DNA from: Yinghuangia soli
GTDB lineage: Bacteria; Actinomycetota; Actinomycetes; Streptomycetales; Streptomycetaceae
Direction of reading: 5' to 3'
Length of the DNA stretch: 61,587 nucleotides
Assembly (NCBI RefSeq): GCF_021502675.1
Contig: NZ_JAKFHA010000006.1
Location: 226,530 to 288,116, forward strand
Below, piece after piece: positions 42,122-49,664 of the stretch. The notes under the pieces are model-generated. The model was not told the DNA's origin. It made no database searches and was given only the letters and a program-made list of their open reading frames with translations. The first letter of the stretch is position 1; the number at the start of each line of letters is the position of its first letter. The position numbers and the translations under genes are program-made.

Positions 42122-43144
42122 GTGCGCAAGCGCAGTCTCGGCGCCGCCATCGGCGCCATAGCCCTCTCGATGGCCGTGACCGGCTGCGGAGCGGGCGGCG
42201 CCAACACGGCATCCGACTTCTACGAAGCCGCGCAGCAGGAGTCCTCGGCGGCCACGCCGACGCCGGGCAGCGGGAGCGGCGGGAGCGGCTCCAGCAAGCC
42301 CCCGGTGCCCTCCGCCACGGTCGCCACGCTGGCCGCGAAGCTGGGCGGCGCACGGGCCAAGGCGGATGCCGCCACGGCCGTCACGATGGCGGTCACCACG
42401 AAGATCGACGGCAAGCTGATGATGGCGATGACCGGGGCCGTCCAGTCGAAGCCCGAGCTGGCGATGCGCATGCACATGAAGTTCGGCGAGGCGTTCGCCG
42501 ACATGATGGAGGACTTCGACGGCACCGAGCCGACCGCGGAGGCGACGGGGCTGCCCGCGATGCAGATGCTCCTCACCCCGAAGGCCATGTACATCTCCAT
42601 GACCGGGATGTACGACGCCGACGTCCTCGACGGGAAGCACTGGCTCCAGGTCGACATGGACGACCTCAAGGCGGCCGACAAGTACGGCAGCCTCGCCGAG
42701 CTGCAGGCGATGATCGACAGCGGCGCCGGCATCGGTCCCGGCGCGGACCTGGCGCTGCTGGCCAAGTCGCAGGACATCGTCGAGGTGGGCCAGGAGACCG
42801 TGGACGGCGTCCGGACCACGCATTACCGGGTCGTGGTCGACGACGACCTGATCGGCGACCACACGCCCCAGAGCCTCGGCGTGACGAAGTCCGACTACGA
42901 CATGCTCGACGACCAGTACGGCGGCATGAGCGGCGATGCGACCGTGGACGTCTGGGTCGACGCCGCCCAACTGCCGGTGAAGCACAGCGTGTCGCTCAAG
43001 ATGGGCGGCTTCAAAGGCAAGGGCTCGATGCAGGTCGAGACGCGCTTCTCCGACTGGGGCAAGCCGGTCGACCAGACTCCCCCGCCGGCCTCGGACACCA
43101 AGAAGTGGACGCCCGAGCTCGACCGGAAGCTCGAAGAGGCCTGA
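42122..43144 (+). CDS. Lipoprotein, LppX/LprAFG-like, copy 2
   Basis: I start this 340-residue protein at GTG 42122 (VRKRSLGAAI), preceded by GGAG at seven bases, because it gives a lipoprotein signal with AVTGC and Cys22; an ATG 45 bases earlier would spoil it. The body parallels copy 1: TMAVTTKIDGKLMMAMTGAV, LTPKAMYISMTGMYDADV, SQDIVEVGQETVDGVRTTHY and VDVWVDAAQLPVKHSVSLK. The two genes form a tandem duplication, and lipid binding is an inference from the family. Confidence 0.7.
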   Translation: MRKRSLGAAIGAIALSMAVTGCGAGGANTASDFYEAAQQESSAATPTPGSGSGGSGSSKPPVPSATVATLAAKLGGARAKADAATAVTMAVTTKIDGKLMMAMTGAVQSKPELAMRMHMKFGEAFADMMEDFDGTEPTAEATGLPAMQMLLTPKAMYISMTGMYDADVLDGKHWLQVDMDDLKAADKYGSLAELQAMIDSGAGIGPGADLALLAKSQDIVEVGQETVDGVRTTHYRVVVDDDLIGDHTPQSLGVTKSDYDMLDDQYGGMSGDATVDVWVDAAQLPVKHSVSLKMGGFKGKGSMQVETRFSDWGKPVDQTPPPASDTKKWTPELDRKLEEA

Positions 43145-43195
43145 GCCTCTCCGGCGCGGCCGCGCAACGCCGCGCCCGCCGCGAAGTCCTCGAAC

Positions 43196-43243
43196 GCCGC
43201 AGGGCCGGTGCGCTCCCCGAGGGGAGGGCACCGGCCCTGCGGC
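43196..43243. terminator. Bidirectional hairpin between lipoprotein and ADH genes
   Basis: A perfect 16-bp stem (43196-43211 with 43228-43243) lies between two convergent genes. Confidence 0.85.
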
Positions 43244-43264
43244 GTATGCGGGTGGCGGGGTCCG

Positions 43265-44332
43265 TCAGAAGACGAAGACGCCGCGCGCGACCTTGCCCGC
43301 CTCGGCGTCCTCCACCGCGTGGTGGAAGTCGTCCAGGGCGTAGGTCTGGGTGACCAGCTCGTCGAGCTTCAGGGCGCCGGTGCCGTACAGGTCGGCGTAC
43401 CGGGCGATGTCGTACTGCGGGCGCGACGAGCCGTACCGGCAGCCCATGATCGACTTGTCCAGGAACATCGAGGACACGTGGAACGAGGCCTCGGCGTCGG
43501 ACGGGGCAACGCCCAGGATGACCGCCTGGCCGCCGCGGCCCAGCATGTCGATGGCGTTGCGGATGACCGCGACGTGGCCGACGCACTCGAAGGCGTGGTC
43601 GACGCCGCCGGGCACCAGCTCCTGGACCGCCTTGACCGAGCTCTCCACGGCCTTGGCGTCCACGAAGTCGGTGGCGCCGAACTCGCGGGCCACCGCCTCC
43701 TTGGCCGGGTTGGCGTCCACCGCGACGATCTTCACGGCGCCGGCCAGCTTGGCGGCCTGGATGACGTTGAGGCCGATGCCGCCGGTGCCGATGACCGCGA
43801 CGGTGTCGCCGGGCTGCACCTTGGCGCGGTTGAGCACCGCGCCGACGCCGGTGAGCACGCCGCAGCCGATGAGCGCGGCCGAGGCCAGCGGGATCGACTT
43901 GGGGATCTTCACCGCCTGGACGCCCTTGACCACGATCTTCTCGGTGAAGACCGAGAGGCCCGCGAAGCTCCAGACGTCCTTGCCGCCGCGCTTGAACGGC
44001 GCGCTCAGGTTGCCGAAGCTCTTGGCGCACATGGTCGGACGCCCGCGGTCGCACTCGCGGCAGGTGCCGCACGCGGCCAGCGTGGACAGCGCCACGTGGT
44101 CGCCGGGCGCGACGTGCGTGACCAGCTCGCCGACCGACTCGACGATGCCCGCGCCCTCGTGCCCGAGCACGACCGGCGGCGGGAACGGGATGGTGCCGTT
44201 GATGACGCTGATGTCGGAGTGGCACAGACCGGCGGCGCCGATCTTCACCAGAACCTCGTTCGGCCCCGGGTCGCGGACCTCGAGGTCGTCGACCACCAGG
44301 GCCTCTTTGCCGTCGAACAGAACGCCTTTCAC
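43265..44332 (-). CDS. Zinc-dependent alcohol dehydrogenase
   Basis: This 355-residue medium-chain dehydrogenase begins MKGVLFDGKE. Catalytic zinc ligands are Cys37 (GLCHSD) and His58-Glu59 (GHEG). Structural zinc cysteines are 88, 91, 94 and 102 (CGTCRECDRGRPTMC). The NAD-binding motif is IGTGGIGLN. It resembles class III-type and mycothiol-era actinobacterial alcohol dehydrogenases. A plausible role is oxidation of a terminal side-chain alcohol or of a ring hydroxyl. Operator site 7 lies 88 bp upstream, which puts it in the steroid regulon. Confidence 0.82.
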   Translation of the reverse strand: MKGVLFDGKEALVVDDLEVRDPGPNEVLVKIGAAGLCHSDISVINGTIPFPPPVVLGHEGAGIVESVGELVTHVAPGDHVALSTLAACGTCRECDRGRPTMCAKSFGNLSAPFKRGGKDVWSFAGLSVFTEKIVVKGVQAVKIPKSIPLASAALIGCGVLTGVGAVLNRAKVQPGDTVAVIGTGGIGLNVIQAAKLAGAVKIVAVDANPAKEAVAREFGATDFVDAKAVESSVKAVQELVPGGVDHAFECVGHVAVIRNAIDMLGRGGQAVILGVAPSDAEASFHVSSMFLDKSIMGCRYGSSRPQYDIARYADLYGTGALKLDELVTQTYALDDFHHAVEDAEAGKVARGVFVF

Positions 44333-44420
44333 CGGCTACTCCTCCGTGGATGGCTGATCACCGTCGTGCGGACCGGTTTCGACGGCGGTCCGGCAGTGTC
44401 CTCCCCAACCTAGCGCCCAT

Positions 44421-44435
44421 CTGACGATGAGTCAG
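44421..44435. promoter_or_regulatory. Putative steroid-regulon operator, site 7
   Basis: The site reads CTGACGATGAGTCAG with perfect half-sites, 88 bp upstream of the alcohol dehydrogenase start. The spacer lacks the consensus CCG. Confidence 0.65.
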
Positions 44436-44451
44436 CCTGTTGTGACAGTGC

Positions 44452-44973
44452 TCATGGTCGCGTTTTGGGGTGTTCGCGACGATCGTCGTACGCCAGGCGG
44501 CTCACCGCGTCCTCGATGCCCACGCCCAGGTCGGGGGCCACCCCGCGGGCCGGGCAGGCGGCGAACGACACGTCCGCGCGCAGCAGCACGAAATCCCGCG
44601 CGCCGCCCAGCGGAGTCGACACGTGCAGCACCGGTGCATACGGCGGCCGGCGCGCGGTACCCAGCGCGAAGCCGACGGTGAACGCCGGATCGCCGCGCCA
44701 CTCCAGCTCGTCCCACTCCACCGCGTCCCGCTCCGCGGTGAGGCCGAACGCGCACCATATGTCGAGCACTTCGAGGGTCTCGGACCCGGTGGCCCGCCAC
44801 CGGAACCCGACCACCTCGACGCCGCCGGCCCCGGACGCCCACTCCGTCCACCCCATGCCGTTGGCCAGGAAGGCCACTTCACTGCGCCGCGTGGCCGCCG
44901 GATCGGCCGGCTTCCCCTGCCACTGGCCTACGAGGCCTGCGGGGCCTACGGGCCCCGCGAGCGGATCGGTCAT
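44452..44973 (-). CDS. Hypothetical protein, beta-rich
   Basis: This protein has about 173 residues from ATG 44973 (MTDPLAGPVG). Alternating hydrophobic strands (VEVVGFRWRATGSETLEVLD, FTVGFALGTARRPPYAPVLHV, DFVLLRADVSFAA) suggest a beta-barrel or lipocalin-like fold. I do not recognise the family. It has no operator of the steroid type, and the alcohol dehydrogenase operator lies just beyond its stop. The function is unknown. Confidence 0.5.
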   Translation of the reverse strand: MTDPLAGPVGPAGLVGQWQGKPADPAATRRSEVAFLANGMGWTEWASGAGGVEVVGFRWRATGSETLEVLDIWCAFGLTAERDAVEWDELEWRGDPAFTVGFALGTARRPPYAPVLHVSTPLGGARDFVLLRADVSFAACPARGVAPDLGVGIEDAVSRLAYDDRREHPKTRP

Positions 44974-45102
44974 GTCCCGTCTCCTTCTGGTGTCCGCCCC
45001 CAAGAACCCAAGCTTGGCGCAAGAGATCGCCTGAGGAGGGAGCAACAACCAGGTCGCACGCGGGGCATGCCCGGATCCCGCGCGGACGGCCGCCGAAACG
45101 CC

Positions 45103-45138
45103 GGACGGGGCATCCGGATGGCCCCGGATGCCCCGTCC
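45103..45138 (-). terminator. Hairpin downstream of ipdF
   Basis: A perfect 15-bp stem (45103-45117 with 45124-45138) with a six-base loop lies 15 bp beyond the ipdF stop. Confidence 0.8.
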
Positions 45139-45152
45139 TCGCGCGGCAGCGG

Positions 45153-45932
45153 TCAGGCGCGCTGGCTGCTGACCGAGACGACCTCGCCGGTCATGTACGA
45201 CGAGTAGTCGGAGGCCAGGAACACCATGACGTTGGCAATCTCCCACGGCTCGGCGGCGCGGCCGAAGGCCTCGGCGCTGCTGAGCTGGGTGAGCAGTTCC
45301 TCGCTGGACGCCTTCGCGAGGAAGGCGTGCATCGCGATGCTGGGCGCGACCGCGTTGACCCGGACCCCGAACTCGGCGGCCTCGACCGCGGAGCAGCGGG
45401 TCAGCGCCATGACGCCGGCCTTGGCGGCGGCGTAGTGCGCCTGGCCCTTCTGGGCGCGCCAGCCGAGCACCGAGGCGTTGTTGACGATGACGCCCTTGCC
45501 GCGCGGCTGCATGTGGCGCAGTGCCGCGCGGGTCATGCGGAAGGTGCCGTTGAGGGTGACGTCCAGGACCAGGTTCCACTGGTCGTCGGTCATGTCGACG
45601 AGGTCGACCTGGCCGCCGAGGCCGGCGTTGTTGATCAGGATGTCGATGCCGCCCAGCTCGGCCGCCGCGGTGTCGACCAGGTTCTGGACGTCCGTCTCGA
45701 CGGTGACATCGCACGGCACCGCGAGCGGGCGCGCGCCGGTGAGCTTGGCGAGCTCGTCGGCGGCCTCGCCGAGGCGGCGCTCGTGCTTGTCGCTGATCGC
45801 GATCGTGGCGCCTTCCTCGGCGGCCTTCTTCGCGGCGGCGAAGCCGATGCCGGTGCCCGCGGCCGCGGTGACCAGGACGGTCTTGCCGGCCAGCAGGCCG
45901 TGTCCGGCCACGTACTCGGGGGCGCTGGTCAC
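45153..45932 (-). CDS. ipdF: IpdF, SDR of HIP degradation
   Basis: This 259-residue SDR starts at GTG 45932 (VTSAPEYVAG). Motifs are AAAGTGIG (23-30), NNAG (101-104) and Tyr167-x-x-x-Lys171. The strings VNNASVLGWRAQ, HYAAAKAGVMALTRC and the C-terminus SSYMTGEVVSVSSQRA match what I recall of mycobacterial IpdF (Rv3559c), which acts on the 5-hydroxyl of the HIP-derived CoA ester. It overlaps the fadE30 stop by three bases (GTGA), the same gene pair as in mycobacteria. The operon starts further upstream, behind operator site 8. Confidence 0.85.
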   Translation of the reverse strand: MTSAPEYVAGHGLLAGKTVLVTAAAGTGIGFAAAKKAAEEGATIAISDKHERRLGEAADELAKLTGARPLAVPCDVTVETDVQNLVDTAAAELGGIDILINNAGLGGQVDLVDMTDDQWNLVLDVTLNGTFRMTRAALRHMQPRGKGVIVNNASVLGWRAQKGQAHYAAAKAGVMALTRCSAVEAAEFGVRVNAVAPSIAMHAFLAKASSEELLTQLSSAEAFGRAAEPWEIANVMVFLASDYSSYMTGEVVSVSSQRA

Positions 45933-47113
45933 TTGGCTTCTCCTCGGGGTTCGCGGGGCATGCCGAGGACGCGCTCGGCGATGATGTTGCGCTGCACCTC
46001 GTTCGACCCGCCGTAGATGGTGTCCGACTTGGTGAACAGGAACAGCCGCTGGGGCTCGGTGAGTTCGTACGGCAGCTCGGCGGCGAGCGTGGACTCCGCG
46101 CCGCCGACGTCCATCGCCAGGGTGCCGAGCCGCTGGTGCCAGGTGCCCCAGACCAGCTTGGCCACGCTCGGCGCGCCGGGGTCGGGCGAGCCGAGGGTGC
46201 GCAGCGCGTTGCAGCGCAGCACCTTCAGCTCGATCCAGGCCTGCAGCAGGCGCTCGCGCAGGGCCGGGTCCTCGATCGCGCCGTTGGCCTTGGCGGTGTC
46301 GATGACGGCCTGGAGCTCCAGCTCGAAGCCGATCTGCTGGGCCAGCGTGGAGACGCCGCGCTCGAAGGCCAGCAGGCCCATCGCGACGCCCCAGCCCTGG
46401 CCGAGCTGCCCGACGACGTGCTCGTTCTTGGCGCGGGCGCCGTCGAAGAACACCTCGTTGAACTCGCTGGTGCCGGTGAGCTGCACGATCGGCCGGATCT
46501 CGATGCCGGGCTGGTCCATCGGGGCCAGGAAGAACGAGATGCCCTTGTGCTTGGCCGAGCCGGGCTCGGTGCGGGCCAGCACGAAGATCCAGTCGGCCTC
46601 GTGGGCCAGCGAGGTCCACACCTTCTGGCCGCTGATCAGCCAGTCCCCGGTCTCCGGGTCCTGGGTGCCCGAGGTGCGCAGCGCGGCCAGGTCGGAGCCG
46701 GCGCCCGGCTCCGAGTAGCCCTGGCACCACAGCTCCTCGCCGCGCGCGATGGGCGGCAGGAAGCGGGCCTTCTGCTCGTCGGTGCCGAAGGCCAGGACGG
46801 TCGGGCCGAGCAGGTTCTCGCCCATGTGGTTGACGCGGCCGGGGGCCTTGGCGCGGGCGTACTCCTCGCCGAAGATCACCTGCTGCATCAGGGTCGCCTC
46901 GCGGCCCCCGTATTCCTTGGGCCAGTCCAGGCCGATCCAGCCGCCCTCGCCGAGGCGGCGCTCCCACGCGCGGCGGATCTCGAAATGCTCGTGCTCGCTG
47001 CCGGGGCCGCCGGTGCCGACGGCCGCGGCGAACTCGCCGGAGAGGTTCTCGCGGAGCCACTCGCGGACCTCCGCCCGGAACTCCTCGTCCTCGTCGCTGT
47101 AGCGAAAGTCCAC
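45929..47113 (-). CDS. fadE30: FadE30, acyl-CoA dehydrogenase of HIP degradation
   Basis: This 394-residue protein begins MDFRYSDEDE. It has the flavin-contact segment LWCQGYSEPGAGSDLA (128-143), a candidate catalytic Glu251 in AFERGVS and the C-terminus YGGSNEVQRNIIAERVLGMPRE. NGQK-type and TGTSEFNEVFFD segments match mycobacterial FadE30, which dehydrogenates the HIP-CoA ring side chain early in the pathway. It precedes ipdF with a four-base overlap. The SDR gene at 47230 lies upstream on the same strand, separated by a hairpin that may reduce read-through. Confidence 0.87.
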   Translation of the reverse strand: MDFRYSDEDEEFRAEVREWLRENLSGEFAAAVGTGGPGSEHEHFEIRRAWERRLGEGGWIGLDWPKEYGGREATLMQQVIFGEEYARAKAPGRVNHMGENLLGPTVLAFGTDEQKARFLPPIARGEELWCQGYSEPGAGSDLAALRTSGTQDPETGDWLISGQKVWTSLAHEADWIFVLARTEPGSAKHKGISFFLAPMDQPGIEIRPIVQLTGTSEFNEVFFDGARAKNEHVVGQLGQGWGVAMGLLAFERGVSTLAQQIGFELELQAVIDTAKANGAIEDPALRERLLQAWIELKVLRCNALRTLGSPDPGAPSVAKLVWGTWHQRLGTLAMDVGGAESTLAAELPYELTEPQRLFLFTKSDTIYGGSNEVQRNIIAERVLGMPREPRGEAK

Positions 47114-47164
47114 GGGGTGTCACCTTCTCGGATGTGGATGCGCGGGAATGCGCGGGGCCGCGGG

Positions 47165-47196
47165 CCGGGCGCCCCGCCTCGCGGCAGGGCGCCCGG
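47165..47196 (-). terminator. Weak hairpin between SDR and fadE30
   Basis: CCGGGCGCC (47165-47173) pairs with GGCGCCCGG (47188-47196) in the 116-bp gap between the two genes. It could be a partial terminator or a processing site. No steroid operator is present in this gap. Confidence 0.5.
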
Positions 47197-47229
47197 TCCC
47201 GCGACCGACAGCGGTGGTACGGGAGTGCG

Positions 47230-48150
47230 TCAGCCCTGCGCGGCGGCCTCGGCGGCCTTCTTCGCGGCGGCCGCGGCGGCGTACTCCTTGAGCTGCGCGA
47301 GGACCGGCATCGGGTCCTGGCCGATGGCGCCGGGCAGCGTGGCGGCGATGGACTCGGCGGTCCACTTCTCCTCGCTGTACATCGACTTGATCTCGTGCGG
47401 CTGGTCCCACAGCGCGATCTTCGGGCCCGCGGTCGTGTAGACCTGGCCGGTGATGTCCTTGGCGTGGTCGGAGAGCAGGAAGACGACCAGCTCCGCGACG
47501 TCCTCGGGGTCGCCGATCTCCTTCAGCGTCATCGGGACGTTCTCGGACATGCGGGTGCGCGCGACGGGCGCGACGCAGTTGGCGTTGACGCCGTACTTGT
47601 TCAGGCCCAGCGCGGCGGAGCGGACGAACGAGACGATGCCGCCCTTGGCCGCGGCGTAGTTCGCCTGCGCGACCGAGCCGAGCGCGTACACGCCCGAGGT
47701 GAAGCCGACGATCGAGCCGAAGCCCTGCTGCTTCATGACCTTGGACGCCGCCTGCACGACGGTGAAGGTGCCCTTGAGGTGGGTGGCGATGACGCTGTCC
47801 CACTCGTCCTCGGTCATGTTGAACAGCATGCGCTCGCGCAGGTTGCCCGCGACGGTGACGACGCCGTCGATGCGGCCCCACTTCTCCACGCCGGCGTTCA
47901 CGATGCGGGCGCCGCCCTCCATCGTGGCGACCGAGTCGGCGACCGCGACGGCCTCGCCGCCGAGGGCCTCGATCTCCTTGACGACGGCGTCGGCGACCTC
48001 GCTGGTCGGCTCGGAGCCGTCCATCGCGACGCCGTAGTCGTTCACGACGACCTTGGCGCCGTGGGCGGCGGCGGCGAGCGCCACCGCGCGGCCGATACCG
48101 CGGCCCGCGCCGGTCACCGCGATGACCTTGCCGGTCAGGAAGTCACCCAT
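47230..48150 (-). CDS. SDR, MFE-2-like 3-hydroxyacyl-CoA dehydrogenase
   Basis: I start this 306-residue protein at ATG 48150 (MGDFLTGKVI) with AAGGGG six bases upstream; an upstream GTG is possible. Motifs are TGAGRGIG (13-20), VVNDYGV after the second strand, TVAGNLRERMLFNM, and Tyr-x-x-x-Lys in NYAAAKGG. The VVNDYG segment and the C-terminal extension resemble the dehydrogenase unit of multifunctional enzyme type 2, so a beta-hydroxyacyl-CoA dehydrogenase role is likely. It is the promoter-proximal gene of the SDR-fadE30-ipdF group, 126 bp from operator site 8. Confidence 0.78.
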   Translation of the reverse strand: MGDFLTGKVIAVTGAGRGIGRAVALAAAAHGAKVVVNDYGVAMDGSEPTSEVADAVVKEIEALGGEAVAVADSVATMEGGARIVNAGVEKWGRIDGVVTVAGNLRERMLFNMTEDEWDSVIATHLKGTFTVVQAASKVMKQQGFGSIVGFTSGVYALGSVAQANYAAAKGGIVSFVRSAALGLNKYGVNANCVAPVARTRMSENVPMTLKEIGDPEDVAELVVFLLSDHAKDITGQVYTTAGPKIALWDQPHEIKSMYSEEKWTAESIAATLPGAIGQDPMPVLAQLKEYAAAAAAKKAAEAAAQG

Positions 48151-48275
48151 GTTCTGCCCCTTCGGATCGGCCTGCGACATGTCCGCGTGGACCCTGTCCA
48201 ACGGCCCTGTTGGTCCCTAGCATGGTCGCCGTATCTTGATCGACGCCATGTGAGAACTGCCTCTCCCGACAGTAT

Positions 48276-48290
48276 CTGACGGTACGTTAG
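48276..48290. promoter_or_regulatory. Putative steroid-regulon operator, site 8
   Basis: The site reads CTGACGGTACGTTAG with one mismatch in the right half-site. It lies between the divergent SDR-fadE30-ipdF group and the cyclase-family gene, 55 bp from the latter. Confidence 0.65.
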
Positions 48291-48344
48291 TTTCTACGGG
48301 TAGAGTGCCGCACCCCACAGCCAGGCTTGCCCAGGAGGTCCGCG

Positions 48345-49271
48345 ATGCCCATGCCCGCCGAGTTCTACGAACTGGCCAAGCGCGTCAACAACTGGGGGCG
48401 CTGGGGCAAGGACGACCAGATCGGGACGATGAACCTGATCACCGACGACGTCGTCAAGGCCGCCGCCTCCTGCGTCAAGACCGGCAAGCGCTTCTCGCTC
48501 GCCGTCGAGCTGCGCGAGGACGGCATCCAGAACGGGATGATCCCGGGACGCGACAACCCCAAGCGCACCACCTTCCTCGTGAACCACGAAGTCTTCGGCC
48601 CCGGCACGGTCGCCACGAGCGACGACTCCGTCGTGATGGGCATTCAGGCGGGTACCCACTGGGACGGTTTCACGCACGCCACGTACGAGGACCGCCTCTA
48701 CAACGGCTTCTCCGCGAAGGAGTCGGTCACCGCCGAGGCGGGCGCCGTCAACCTGGGCATCGAGAAGATCAAGTCGCTGGTGACACGTGGCGTATTGCTC
48801 GACGTCGCGCGCGCCAAGGGCGTCGACATCCTCGACCCCGAGTACGCCGTCACCCCCGAGGACCTGGAAGCCGCCGAGGAGTTCGGCAACGTCAAGGTCC
48901 GGGCCGGCGACGTGGTCCTGGTCCGCACCGGCCAGATCACCAAGTACCTCGGCGGCGACCGGGACGGCTACTTCTACGGCCCGGGCCTCTCGGTCCGCTG
49001 CCCCGAGTGGTTCCACGCCCGCGACGTGGCCGCGGTCGCCAACGACACCGTGGTCTTCGAGGTCTTCCCGCCCGAGATCGAGGACTGCTTCATGGCCGTC
49101 CACGCGCTGCACCTGGTCGAGATGGGCATGCTGCAGGGCCAGAACTGGAACCTCGAAGAACTCTCCGCGGACTGCGCCGCGGACGGCGTCTACGAGTTCC
49201 TCCTCGACGCCTCCCCCCAGCCGTTCGTCGGCGGCGTCGGCACCCCGGTGAACCCCATCGCCATCAAGTAG
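48345..49271 (+). CDS. Cyclase-family metal-dependent hydrolase
   Basis: This 308-residue protein begins MPMPAEFYEL with AGGAGG seven bases upstream. The segment GIQAGTHWDGFTHA carries the metal-binding signature of the cyclase/kynurenine formamidase family (His-Trp-Asp then His). WGKDDQIGTMNLIT and ARDVAAVANDTVVFEVFPPE are typical of the long bacterial cyclase subgroup. These enzymes hydrolyse amides, lactones or carbon-carbon bonds. Lying behind operator site 8 it is probably part of steroid breakdown, perhaps hydrolysing a lactone or ring ketone. This gene is not among the mycobacterial HIP genes I know. Confidence 0.78.
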   Translation: MPMPAEFYELAKRVNNWGRWGKDDQIGTMNLITDDVVKAAASCVKTGKRFSLAVELREDGIQNGMIPGRDNPKRTTFLVNHEVFGPGTVATSDDSVVMGIQAGTHWDGFTHATYEDRLYNGFSAKESVTAEAGAVNLGIEKIKSLVTRGVLLDVARAKGVDILDPEYAVTPEDLEAAEEFGNVKVRAGDVVLVRTGQITKYLGGDRDGYFYGPGLSVRCPEWFHARDVAAVANDTVVFEVFPPEIEDCFMAVHALHLVEMGMLQGQNWNLEELSADCAADGVYEFLLDASPQPFVGGVGTPVNPIAIK

Positions 49272-49327
49272 CACGCGAGCCCCACGGGCACCGGACGCAC
49301 CACAACCGAACAGCTCCGCCAACGCCC

Positions 49328-49376
49328 GATGACGGCGTTTCGACCCGGCCCCGAGCCCGGCTGAAACGCCGTCATC
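49328..49376 (+). terminator. Hairpin downstream of cyclase gene
   Basis: A perfect 14-bp stem (49328-49341 with 49363-49376) with a 21-base loop lies 57 bp after the stop. Confidence 0.75.
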
Positions 49377-49484
49377 CGGCGTTGTGGCGACCCCACTTCG
49401 CCAAGGAGACCACGGACCCTCCGAGCACCCGCACCGCCTCGACGTCCCCTCGCAGAAGGTCGCCCTACCTAGGGTGATCACCAC

Positions 49485-49499
49485 TTGACGATCGGTCAA
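49485..49499. promoter_or_regulatory. Inverted repeat TTGAC-N5-GTCAA
   Basis: TTGACGATCGGTCAA has the same geometry as the steroid operators but A/T instead of C/G at the outer position. It lies in a 372-bp gap without a gene, between convergent transcripts. It may be a relative of the operator or chance. Confidence 0.35.
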
Positions 49500-49552
49500 C
49501 ACCTGAGTCCGATCACAGATCGGATTCGTTCGATCGCGCCACGAGACCGCGG

Positions 49553-49581
49553 AAATTGTCCAACAGGCTGCTGGACAATTT
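49553..49581. repeat. Palindrome 1 near DUF1016 genes
   Basis: A 29-bp palindrome with one mismatched pair; the left arm starts AAATTGTCCAACAG. Its arm is related to palindromes 2 and 3 (core GTCCAACAG versus GGTCAACAG). Read on the minus strand it encodes IVQQPVGQ, like the DUF1016 motif QQAVDQ, but no gene is intact here. Confidence 0.65.
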
Positions 49582-49637
49582 GGCCAGGAACTTGGCGTGA
49601 CACCGGCCGTGGCAGCTCGCGACCAACGGGCTCATTT

Positions 49638-49664
49638 AATGGGTCAGCAACTTGTTGACCCATT
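49638..49664. repeat. Palindrome 2, at the DUF1016 stop codon
   Basis: A 27-bp palindrome with one mismatched pair; the left arm starts AATGGGTCAGCAA. It covers the last codons and the stop of the DUF1016 gene, giving the C-terminus NGSTSC, and may also act as its terminator. Confidence 0.65.
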
